64,000 nucleotides of DNA, taken from assembly GCA_019022495.1 (NCBI GenBank), contig JAFEKR010000043.1, positions 186,001 to 250,000 on the forward strand, in the 5' to 3' direction. Source of the DNA: Epichloe hybrida (taxonomy: Eukaryota; Ascomycota; Sordariomycetes; Hypocreales; Clavicipitaceae). Position numbers and translations under genes: made by a program. The notes under the pieces were generated by a model. The model had not been told where the DNA came from, did not search any database, and was given only the letters and a program-made list of their open reading frames with translations. Below are positions 12,741 to 23,018 of this stretch, piece after piece. Numbering within the stretch: the first letter of the stretch is position 1; every line of letters starts with the position of its first letter.

Positions 12741-15700
12741 ATGGTCGTCGCCTATTCCAAGGGTGGCAACGGGACGGCTCCCACCAACGGCAAGCCCAAG
12801 GGCCAAGTAAATGGCCAAAGAAGATCAATGAAGCATAAGCGTGGATATATGTCCTGGGCAGTCAACTTCATCGCAAGGTACGTTGCGTATCCGCATGACC
12901 TCTCAATACGTCGTAGCATCTATCCTTCCGTCACCTCAAGAGACCTACCTGCAATGCCTTGGATGCCACGCTAATTACTCTTGCTATTTCTTTTATGCTT
13001 CAGAATTGCCACGTGGGGCGCCATCCTCACGATACTTTTGCGATGCCCAGCGTCTCTCGAGACATGCGACAAAACATCACCGCTGATCTGCAAGCCCTAT
13101 TACCGTGTCCGAAATGCCATCACGCCTCACTTACAACCATACTTTGATCAATATGCTGCTCCCTATGTAGATGTGGCTAAGCCATACTACGACACGCTAA
13201 ACAATCAAGTTTTGACGCCGACACGTCAATATGCTGTCTTGTACGGCGCGCCGCTGGTCGGCATGGGGCAGGATCTGGCGCGGGTTCAATGGCAGCTAAA
13301 CGGGCAGCCTCAGTTGCTTCGAATCCAGACATGGACCAAGTCGCACTACGACAAGTCGATATCACCATATTGGACGAAAGTGGGTGAAGTCGTGGGCCCA
13401 TACTATGATGTCGCACAAAAGCACGTGAAACAGGCTTATAATGGCTATGTGCTGCCTGGTTATCAGCTTGCTCGCCCCTACGCTGTGCGTGGGTACGGTG
13501 CAACTGCCGAGTTTACTACCAAGACAGCCCTTCCAGCTGCCTATTGGGCTTGGGGCAAGGCAAATGCTTTCCTCGACACGGCCGTATGGCCTCAACTGCG
13601 TGTAGTCTATGTGGAAAACGTCGAGCCACAGCTTGTACGAATAGGAGAGCGCCTGGGACGCTACAGAACCAAGTCCAATGCCACAAGCAAGGTTATGCCT
13701 AGCGAGTCAGCTGTGGAAATGTATGTACTCAAAGCTCCTTATGGGCCAAAATGCCATGGATCGTGATGAATCTAATTTCCAGTCAGCACTAGCTCTACAG
13801 CGTCGATTTCATCATCTTTCAGCAAGCCCTCGCCACAGAATCCTTCCACTTCATCAGCCTCGACTACCGCTGAAGAGCCGGAAAAGTCCACGACCGAAGT
13901 AGACGAGAAAACACCCGGGGGGGACTATTGGAATCCCGTTCAGGCCCCCGCCGCCGCCGAAAATGAAAGTGAAAAGCGCAAGACTGCACGGGAGATGGTT
14001 GCCGATGATCTTGCAACTTGGCAGAATAAGTTTGCTTCTCAAGCCGAGGAAGGTGCCGGCGCCATCGAAGACGAGGTTGACGAGATCGCACGAACTATGA
14101 TGTCTGAAAATGCCCAAGTCACCGGAAAGGAACTTTTAAAGGCGCTGGAAGACACAATATCATCCGAAGTGATGAACTTGAAACACGAGATAAAGTCAAT
14201 CGTTGAGATGGGTGGCACTGATGCCCGGGAGAAAGCCGTCTTTGCTATCCGAGCAGCTGGAGCAGCTATTAAGAAGAAAGCCCAGGCGATTCGTGGTTGG
14301 CGGGAGGATTACGATGCCGAGCTTCAAGAGACGGTGCTCGACGCTGCCGATGTGTACTTTCAGATCCTTGACGAGACCCGAAACCTGGCACTGCAAAATA
14401 TTGGCATGAAATGGGCGTGGACCGATGGGGTCACTTACAAAGACTGGCAGAAGTATCACGAGCTGAAAAAGACGCTGAGCAGCTGGACGGAAGAACTCAA
14501 ACAACTCATCATTACCCACCCAGCTCTTCTTGAGGCACAAGAAGTGTCCCACCAAATCGAGGATGACGGTATGACCATGGCAGCGATTGCCGCGCAAGAA
14601 TTGGCCCGTTTGAAGGAAGTAGCAAATTGGAAGATCCAGGCCAATGATTCGACCGATGAGTTCGAATCTGACGCAATGCGACTTGCGGCCGAGGCTGCCC
14701 AACAATCCAAGGAGGACAAGGTTGGACCGAATGAAAACGAAAGGCAGGGAAATGAAGGAGATGAGGAGCATATTGATACGGGCGAATCTGTCTTGGGAGG
14801 CCAGCCTTCAGTTCCCGACGCACCAGAGGACAAGGAGACTATGCAGGATGAAAATTCTGAAACTCGCTCGGTTGTCACTATCAATCCCACCGTTACTGTA
14901 TCCCTCGTCGAGCCTGAAAATTCGCCCATTATTCTCGGCGATGCTCCCAGTGATTCAAGCTCCAGCCACGATGCCGACTCGGACCCTCCAGAGGATCCCG
15001 CAATTATCGAAGAGACGCTGGCAACACTCGCGAATGACGCTCACAGTTCTGTTGCCCCAGCCATGTTCGGAGCAGCGGCCCAGTCGGTTGCTGACCGCAG
15101 CCCGGTCCTCGATGACTACACAGATTCCGACGCCATTGCCAGCGTAACTAGCTTAGCCCAGGCGGCATATTCCAGCGCCTTGGCTCTAGCTGCCGATCAG
15201 TACAACAGCGCCTTGTCCGTCGTTTCTGCCCAGGCTCAAGGGACTTCCAAGCCTGTTCATGAGCAACTCTTCTCGTCTGTTTCGGCCGCGAGCCAAAAGC
15301 TCAACGAGGTGGTGGCAGCCGCCTCTTCTGGAGTCTACAGCGCGGCCCCGTCTCCCACAAAAAGCTCAAACCTCCCCGAGTGGAACAAGGTAGAGTCAAT
15401 TGCTGCGCGAAAATTGGACGAGGGACGCCTCTGGGCCTCGATTCAATACCAAAGCGTCCTCATTGCCCTCGGAGCAGCTACCCCTACTCCGACGTCTGCG
15501 CCGGAAAAGTACATTGAACAGGCAAAATACCACTATTATGCTGGGTTGGGCTTAGCTCAGGACCGATACTCGAGCTTCATGGCAGCAGCCTCCTCTGCTT
15601 GGTCTATGGCCACGGCCACCCCGACGCCCACAGACTTTGCAGGCTCCGCTTCGTCCGTGGCGTCAGTTGCCGGGAAGTCGGCAGCATCGGTAGCCAACGC

Positions 15701-16244
15701 GGCTGAAGGGGTTGTCAAGTCTGCGTACAGCGCTGCCAGCGAAGGGGTCATGTCAGCGGCCCAAGAAGCTCAAGACACGATTGAAAAAGCGGCGGATGCT
15801 GCTGCAGAACAAATCGTCCATGTCGCCGGCGCAGTTGCCGGCACTTGGGAGAACGTCGTTTCGCAAATCAGTGCCGACGTCTACGGCCAACCGTCAGCCA
15901 TTGGCTGGTATGAGGGTGCAACTCAAACAGCTGGCTCAGTTGTTGCGGTGGCCACCGACGCCGGCGCCGATTCCGCTTCCTCTGCATCTGATTCCGCGGC
16001 CAAACATTTTGATGCAATCAATGAGATCATCTCGGAGTTGGCGGTTGGGAAAGAACCAACATATAGTGAGAGCATCATGTCAAGACTCAGCGCGGCTTAC
16101 GCTACAGCAACATCCAATTTCGGCACTTTAGCCAGTGAAGCTAGTGTCGCTGCATCATCTGTCGGTGACAAAGTCGCCAGCGCAGCTGGCCAAGCAGCCG
16201 AGGTTGTCAAAGCGTCGGCTCAAAAAGTACGAGACGAGTTGTGA
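12741..16244 (+). CDS. Large Ala/Ser-rich protein with one N-terminal membrane segment, function unknown
   Basis: Three exons, 12741-12877, 13004-13720 and 13787-16244, with introns of 126 and 66 nt, give 1,103 residues in frame. Using the second of two close acceptors (CAGTCAG) at the last intron avoids an immediate stop. Residues 1-37 are polar and basic. Residues about 38-59 form the only strong hydrophobic segment (IATWGAILTILL), consistent with a signal anchor. The next 220 residues repeat Pro-Tyr spaced helices (APYVDVAKPYY, GPYYDVAQKHV). A charged helical part around 290-450 follows, then a long Ala/Ser/Val-rich part with periodic amphipathic character (YSSALALAADQYNSALSVVS). I recall orthologues labelled 'transcription factor hoxa13'. 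I see no homeodomain here, so that label looks wrong. A lumenal or lipid-surface structural role is only a guess. Confidence 0.85.
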
Positions 16245-17026
16245 TTAGCCCACGAAAAGAAGCGGATTACCACGATGACTGTCAACCGAAACAGATGGAA
16301 GGCAAGGGATGGGGAAAGAAGACTCTCATTGTAATAAAATGCTGCAATTTTACCAGGACGATACCCTCTGTTTAGGCAGATATAGGCGAGAATGGGCTGT
16401 TTTGAAACAAAAGTGTCAGGCCCACAAGGTCACCAGAAGAGAGGAGGAAGATGGGCGGAGTAATGGTGGAGGCCAGAAGAGGAAGAAGACAGAACATGAC
16501 CCTCTTTCCGTTGAAGGCATATGAGACTTCTTTGGATGTTGATCAGTGCAAAGCCGAGAAGTATGATGGTGGTTGGGACATTTTATGACGTGATGAGGCT
16601 ATTATGCTGTGTAACCTGGTCACTTGGGGAATTACATGGAAAACACAAATATCTTTACTACCAGCGACGGGCTTGCAGGGTTGAAGGGTTGATTTGTACT
16701 TGCACATGGAGCTTGAGATGAAGTTCCGTCGTTTTGTCTCGGTATGTACATCAATGGTCAATTGTGTCAGTGTGGGTGTCCAACAGCTGCTTCTTTTGTG
16801 TGGTGCGGGTCGCTTAATTAGTAGAGCCAGCCAGCCAGCCGCCACATGGAGTCACCACATCCAATCTCGAGCCCACGCCAAGCCTCGCAAGTCAAACTTT
16901 GCCAGCCTTCGTTGCTTGTTGGGGAGCTTGGAATCCGCCCACACCATGTCTTGACGATTTCCCATTTTTAGCCTCGTTCCAACTCTCGCTTGCTGCGCCA
17001 CCCGCGCCGAGACAGATCTATCGAAC
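16245..17026. other. Intergenic spacer upstream of the DIP5-like permease
   Basis: No convincing gene in about 780 bp. It is the 3' flank of the Ala-rich protein gene and the promoter of the permease. A short CCAGC repeat occurs near 16827-16841. Confidence 0.6.
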
Positions 17027-18919
17027 ATGGCCTCTACCGGCTTCGACAGATGCAACCTCGCGGCCTGTTCCTCCGACCAGGAGAAGAAGAGGAATGCTGC
17101 AGGCCGGGAACAGAAGAATGGGACTGGCGATGCTTCCGCCCATCGGCTTTCCCTGTTCAGTGGCCCGGATCATCGAGATGCTACTCATCGACAGCTCAAA
17201 TCCCGGCACATCCAACTCATTGGCATTGGTGGCACTATCGGTACTGCTCTTTATGTGCGTGCAACATGGTTCTGTTTCTGACTGCTCCTCCTCCTCCCCT
17301 TCTGTTCTCCGTTAGTTTTGCTCGTCAAGTTTTTCTCACGGCCATGTCGTGCCCCTTGTTGTAGGTTCAAATTGGAAAAGGTCTATTGAACGGTGGGCCC
17401 GGCAGCTTGCTCATAGCCTTTAGCATCTGGTGCACATTCATTCTTGCAATCACCGTGTGCATGGCCGAGATGGTTACTTACTTGCCCATATCGTCGCCCT
17501 TTATCCGGTTCGCCGGTCGTTTTGTCGACGAAGCATTTGGATTCGCCGCTGGCTGGAACTTTTTCGTCTTCGAGGCCGCTCTCGTGCCTTTCGAGGTTGT
17601 GGCGTGCAATTTCATCCTTCACTTCTGGACCGAAGCCATTCCGACTGCTGCCGTGGTCGTCATGGTGCTCGTACTGTACGCCCTCACCAACCTCTTGGCG
17701 GTGAAGTGGTACGGGGAGACGGAGTTCTGGGCCGCCATTGGCAAGGTGCTGCTGATCATAGGGCTCATCATATTCACCTTTATCGTCATGCTCGGGGGGA
17801 ACCCCAAGGGCGACAGGTTCGGGTTTCGATTCTGGAAAGACCCAGGGGCTTTCGCTCCCCTCTACTACCAAGGCTCACTCGGCCGGTGGCTCGGGTTCCT
17901 GCAGTGCCTCATCCAGGCCGCCTTCACCGTTGCAGGGCCCGATTACGTGTCCATGGCGGCTGGCGAGGCCGAGAATCCCCGCAAGGTCATGCCGCGCGCA
18001 TACAATGCCGTCTTCTATCGGCTCACGGCCTTCTTCGTCCTCGGAACGCTCTGCGTGGGGATCCTGGTTCCCTACAATGATGAGGAGCTGAAGGCGGCTT
18101 TCGCGAGCTCGGCTCCCGGAGCTGCTGGCTCTCCCTACGTCGTCGCCATGAACAGGCTGGGCATCGGCATCCTGCCGCACGTGGTCAACGCCCTGGTCCT
18201 GACGGCGGCCTTTTCAGCGGGAAGCTCTTATGTGTACTGCGCCTCGCGTTCCTTGTACGGGCTGGCTCTCGAGGGCAAGGCCCCCAAGTTCCTGGCGACG
18301 TGCACCAAGAAGGGCGTGCCGGTGTACTGCGTCGGCCTCGTCCTCTTGTTCGGCCTGCTCGCCTTTCTCCAACTGTCGCAGAATGCGTCCGTCGTGCTGG
18401 ATTGGCTCGTGTCGCTCGTGACGGCCTCGCAGCTGATCAACTTCTGCTGCGTCTGCATATCATATCTCTGCTTCCACCGAGCCCTCAGGGCCCAGGGCAT
18501 CAGCCGAGACTCGCTGCCCTACAAGGCGTGGCTCATGCCTTTCCCGGCCTACTACGCGCTTGTTGCCACTTTCATCATGGCCTTTGTCGGCGGGTACACC
18601 GTCTTTCTCCCCGGGCAGTGGAGCGTTCCCAACTTGCTGTTCTCGTGAGTCTTGTGCGCGCCAAATGAAAATCTCCCCGTTGTCCGTGCCTGATCTTTGC
18701 AGCAGATACACCATGATCGTGGTGTTCCCCGTGCTGTACGTGGGGTACAAGGTGGTGCATAAGACGAAGATGCACGAGCCAGACGAGGTCGACCTGCAGA
18801 AAGACCTGGATGTCATCGAGGAGTATGAGCGAAACTACACCCCTCGGCCTGTGACGTATGCCGCTCCCGCTGCTCCCGCGCCCATCCCGGACAAGACGAA
18901 GAGACTAACAATGTTGTAG
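17027..18919 (+). CDS. Amino-acid permease, AAT/YAT family, DIP5-like
   Basis: This is a plasma-membrane proton-coupled amino-acid importer. The ATG is at 17027. Exons are 17027-17254, 17365-18644 and 18703-18919, with introns of 110 nt (unusual donor GTGCGT) and 58 nt (GTGAGT), giving 574 residues. The N-terminus is hydrophilic. The first helix carries the family signature RHIQLIGIGGTIGTALYVQI, and the GGPGSLLIAF, MAEMVTYLPISSPFIRFAGR and GFAAGWNFF blocks follow, as in dicarboxylic amino-acid permeases. About 12 hydrophobic segments are visible, and the cytosolic C-tail carries an acidic stretch and Pro/Ala repeats. Similarity to DIP5 suggests Glu/Asp transport, but specificity cannot be read from sequence with certainty. 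It is unrelated in subfamily to the second permease at 33.1-35.1 kb. Confidence 0.92.
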
Positions 18920-20121
18920 AAATCGATTCGAAAAAGTATTAGACGCGTTGTTTGGGTAGCATGATGCCGAGACGTTCAGGCGCATCCTTCTGAAAGGGAT
19001 TATGCATGACTCGGGAGCAAGAAAAAACATGGAATTTGTTGTTGCCTCTTCGTCGTGCCTCCGTGGCGGTTTGCTAATGCCGTCACGTCTTCCTTCGATG
19101 GGGCATTCCACTTACCGAGCGCATACTTGTCCGGATCACAATACTTTGGAGGAAACGGGACACGAAGATGGGATGAGGGATTGAAAGACGGCGGCTAAAT
19201 AGTCAGCTAATGTTGTAAGCTAAAAGGGAAACCTGAGGCCCAGTAAGTAATCTTTGCAAAGGTCTTTGCTGGCATTCTTCGAACCGTGACGGTGGCTTTC
19301 TTGACAAGCTTGTCGTCCGACCCACAAATCTGGCGCTGCGATGCCGATGTTTCTCCGCCCAGCTCACCCAGACCGGACAAAGTTTCTGCCCCACAATAAC
19401 ATTTTGCCACCCGACCTCACTCTACATAGCAACCCTGTGAGATCATTTGGTGTCCAGTCCGTGGAAGCAATGGAAGATATGACCGGAGGATCCCATCGGA
19501 GGGATGAAACACCGATTCTTCTTCGCCGAGTCGTTCTCGGCAGGCAATCGTGGACTTTACGACCAGCGCCCGCCTGGCTGTGCACCACAGGCGAACATCA
19601 TGAATCCCGCCATGGGAGAGAACATGATGGAGTCGGACTGCACACCGGACACCCGTTGTCAAGACCAGCGGCCACGTCGAAAAAAATGCGCTGATTGGAC
19701 GTGCAGAGACCCTGCGAGGGGGGGGGAGTCATCTCGGTGCCGACCACCTTGAGCCCGTATCGGAAGCAAGATTGGCAAGCAACAAGCTCTCAGGCTCTCA
19801 GCAGGAGAGAAGGCCAAGTCGGACGAGAGTACTCCGTACAGTCGGACAATATTGAAGAAATCCTCGCCAAGGTATCCAGGCCTCCGCGGTGTCCGGCAAA
19901 TGTCTTGGTAATAAAAAAAATATATATGTAGCGAAATGAGCCGAGGCCCTGCCTGCCCGCCCCCCTGCCCCCGTCCTCGAACGAAACAATCGTCAAACAA
20001 GGTCTGCCTTGCGCGGACAATATCTACGAGGCAGGTTGGAGGAATTCGCATCGTGACTTTGACTCATCGGTTGGTTTGTTCTCATCTTGTTCTCGTCTTA
20101 TCGTTTGAACACACGGCGACA
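18920..20121. other. Intergenic spacer between permease and riboflavin-kinase-like gene
   Basis: No convincing gene in 1.2 kb. It contains an exact TACTCCGTA nonamer at 19830-19838 and an A/T-rich patch at 19911-19930. Several overlapping short frames have no coding character. Confidence 0.6.
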
Positions 20122-21942
20122 ATGGCTGATTCTCGGCAATGCCACGCGGCCGAGCGACCGCAGACGAGCTGCGCTGCCACGACGCCACGGACCGCGTTTG
20201 GATCCCATCCTCACCATCATGCTCATGCTCATGTTCATTCTCATGCTCATCCTCATCCGCTCCCGTCGCCGCTTCGCCCCAGCCGGTCTGCGGCCCAGCT
20301 GCGCCGGCACTACAATCCCGACGATGCGCCGCCTCCTGTGCCGCCTGGCACGCATCTCGAGGAGACACCGCCCCCCTCGCGGCTGGAAGGACTGAAAGCA
20401 GCCCTCGCAGAAGCCCAGTTCGTGGCAGGCGGACTCGTCGGCCGCGCCGCCGAGTCGACCAAGCACTACACCATCATCCGCCACTCGCACGCGCTCGTGT
20501 GGTACAGGGGGCCCGGGACGTCCGTCTGCATGACCATCCTGGCCGACGAGCCCGTCCCGGCAAACAGGACGGTGTGGCTCCAGGCGAGGGGCTACTCGGG
20601 CAACGCGGGCATGTCTCTCGAGGCGCTCGCGGGCTCTCGCGACAAGTGGATCGACGTCACGCCCGCGTGCGAGGCCCAGGCGTGCCAGCTTCCGGACGCC
20701 GAGGAGCGGGGCATCCAGCGCGACATGAGGCGGTGGTTCGCGAGAGAGGCGTCGTCATCGCCTCCGTCGTCGCCGTCGTCGTTGTCGGGCAGGGTCGGGG
20801 GGGAGAAGAGCCGCCGCCGCCGCCGCCGCCGCCGCCATGTCCCGCGGGAGACTCACATGGTGCGGATCCCCGCGTCGGCGGGCGACGGATACTTTCGACT
20901 GCTTCTCTGCGGGGGCGACGACGACCCGCGGAAGACGCTCTGCGGGAGTCCCGTCTTCAGGATCGCCAGCACGTCGGCCGACATGTCCGTCATCCGCGGC
21001 GCGAGCCTCGGCACCATGCCGCTCGAGATGGGCCTCAAGGTCGCGAGCACGGTGGTGGGCACGCACGTCGTCCGGAAGTACACGGGCATCGCGGGCGCCG
21101 TCGTGCAGAGCTCGGCGGGCAGGTTCGCCGCCGCCGCCAGGAGAAGGCAGGCCGCGGCCGTGGCGAGCGAGGGAGCCGGCGGCGGCGCCGTCCAGGACGC
21201 GGTCCGGCAGAGCTGGCAGCGGGGGAATCGACAGCAGCACGAGCACGCCCGCTCTGCGACGCCGCCGGAGCAGCTGGACATGGCAATCATCGGCGCCGAC
21301 GACGGCCCCGAGAAGCCGTTCCCCATCAACTTCTCCGGCAAGGTTTCTCGGGGAACAGGTCGCTCCGGCGGCGCAGAACTGGGCGTCCTGCCGACGGCGA
21401 ATCTCGACGACGTGCCGGACCACGTCAGGACCAGCCTCGGCGGCGTCTTTGCCGCCTGGGCCATGATGATGCCGGCCAAGGCGGGCGCCACCCCCGACGA
21501 CGACGACTGGAACCCGGCCGTCGTGACGATTGCGCCTCCGAGAGGGGGGGCCGCGCACCACCCCGCCGTCGCCATGTCCAACGGCGTGCGCGTCCACATC
21601 GCCGCAGACATGGAAACCGACACCGGCACCAAACTCCTCGGCCGCAGGGTCAAGATCATGCTGATGGGATACCTGCGCCCCGCGACCGGCGCGCAGGAGG
21701 AGCTGCTTGCCCAGCACGCGCGAGACGTGTGCGTCACGCTGAACAGCCTGGGGAGAGAGAAGTGGTGCCCGCCGACGGCGACGGGCGCGAGGAGCAGCCT
21801 CGGCGACAGACTCGACGACGCAGCCGGGCGGGTGCAGCAGGCCGTGGACAGGATCCCCCTGCACTGGGCGGGCGTGAGGTCCGCGTCGGCCCTGGCGAGG
21901 GACGGGGTCGTGGGGAACGGCGGTTTGTGGGTGCGGCGATGA
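20122..21942 (+). CDS. Riboflavin-kinase-like domain protein with degenerate active site
   Basis: A single exon encodes 606 residues, with the ATG at 20122 (MADSRQCHAAERP). The frame is open further upstream, but only from non-coding-like sequence. The N-terminus has a His/Ala/Pro-rich run (HPHHHAHAHVHSHAHPHP). Residues about 90-270 hold an unrecognised domain (LVWYRGPGTSVCMTILADEP) followed by a run of eight Arg from a CGC expansion. Residues 399-520 resemble the flavokinase barrel: PFPINFSGKVSRGTGR, then GVLPTANL with the Mg-ATP-binding Pro424-Thr425-Ala426-Asn427, then GVFAAWA, then VKIMLMGYLRP. The catalytic Glu of riboflavin kinases (two residues before His in E-x-H-I) is Arg490 here (RVHI). 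I therefore infer a non-catalytic or repurposed relative, not the housekeeping FMN1. GC content is very high, and a long antiphase frame in the same region is a shadow. Confidence 0.75.
   Translation: MADSRQCHAAERPQTSCAATTPRTAFGSHPHHHAHAHVHSHAHPHPLPSPLRPSRSAAQLRRHYNPDDAPPPVPPGTHLEETPPPSRLEGLKAALAEAQFVAGGLVGRAAESTKHYTIIRHSHALVWYRGPGTSVCMTILADEPVPANRTVWLQARGYSGNAGMSLEALAGSRDKWIDVTPACEAQACQLPDAEERGIQRDMRRWFAREASSSPPSSPSSLSGRVGGEKSRRRRRRRRHVPRETHMVRIPASAGDGYFRLLLCGGDDDPRKTLCGSPVFRIASTSADMSVIRGASLGTMPLEMGLKVASTVVGTHVVRKYTGIAGAVVQSSAGRFAAAARRRQAAAVASEGAGGGAVQDAVRQSWQRGNRQQHEHARSATPPEQLDMAIIGADDGPEKPFPINFSGKVSRGTGRSGGAELGVLPTANLDDVPDHVRTSLGGVFAAWAMMMPAKAGATPDDDDWNPAVVTIAPPRGGAAHHPAVAMSNGVRVHIAADMETDTGTKLLGRRVKIMLMGYLRPATGAQEELLAQHARDVCVTLNSLGREKWCPPTATGARSSLGDRLDDAAGRVQQAVDRIPLHWAGVRSASALARDGVVGNGGLWVRR
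20818..20835 (+). repeat. CGC trinucleotide expansion encoding poly-Arg
   Basis: CGC/GCC units in tandem inside the riboflavin-kinase-like gene encode a block of eight Arg residues. Such runs are prone to slippage and may vary in length between strains. Confidence 0.85.
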
Positions 21943-23018
21943 GCGGCTGGTGACTTTGTTCCAGATCGACTCGACGTGTACTACATGTATACTAAATGAC
22001 TGGGTTGTACTACTGTGCATGTGCATGTATTAGATCGACTAGATCCAGTTGTACAATTCCACGTCCCCCAGACCACCGGTCGCACTACCGATACCAAAGA
22101 CCAACCAGACTACTCAGTAACATGTCCGTCAGCCCTCCCACATCCACGCCCACATCCGCGTGCCCTGTTCACCGCTGTTTCAGCCCACCTCTCAGCCCAG
22201 CCGGTCTTGGTGTTTCCCCGTGACGGCGGGGCGATGCGGGGAAGCGAGGGATCGCCGGTCTGACGGTTCCGGCCTCCCTTGCATAATCATCTTCATGTCC
22301 ATGTTTCAACCGTCGACAACTTGTGGACGAACCAGTCACGACGACAACACGCCCCCGGTGCCCGCCCATGCACGCCGCCGACGCCACCTTCACTTTCACC
22401 TTGTGCAAGCAGAGACACATGGCGTTTGTCTTGCGCCAAACTAGTAGACTTGATCGAACTGACTTGACTCTTCACTAAATCATTCTCTAACCTTTCTTTT
22501 CCTCCAGTCGTGCGCCACTAGGAATGCTTTTGTAATCCATATCGAATCATCCATTAACCTGCTAAATGTCGTTCGTTTCGTCTCGTTAAAAAGCAAGTAA
22601 AACAATCACACGTCGCTTGGACCACCACGCTTGGTAAGCCAAACCTCCGATTCGGGCATGTCTTATACCCGACCGTCTCTTGGTCACCTAATTTCCCTTC
22701 TGTTTTTCCAAAAGAAAAAGAAACCCTCCGCCCCCCCCCAATAAAAACAGAAAACCATTACCAATATTGTGAGCCGGACCACCTGGTCGTAAAGCCGTGA
22801 CAGCAAAACAGCGAAAAGCAATATGCAATAACAAGAACCAATGCAATATAGGAGTCGAGGCTCGCAATGCGAATGCTTAAGCCCCACGTAGCGACGTCCT
22901 GTAATGAAGATTTTCCCCTTAAACCCTTGATAAAACGCCCAGTCGCCAACTTGAAGGAAACAAAATCCTCACGCAATGTGTAGCCAGAGTTCCCCCCTTG
23001 AGGCTCGATGACCTTTCC
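21943..23018. other. Convergent intergenic region
   Basis: Lies between the 3' ends of the riboflavin-kinase-like gene (+) and the CBM21 gene (-), so it should carry both polyadenylation regions. No gene seen. A C run with A-rich flanks is at about 22709-22750. Confidence 0.65.

Noticed and set aside
20139..21953. 604-codon open frame in a different phase over the riboflavin-kinase-like gene
   Set aside because: It is an Arg/Gly/Ala-rich shadow caused by very high GC. The other frame holds the recognisable flavokinase motifs.
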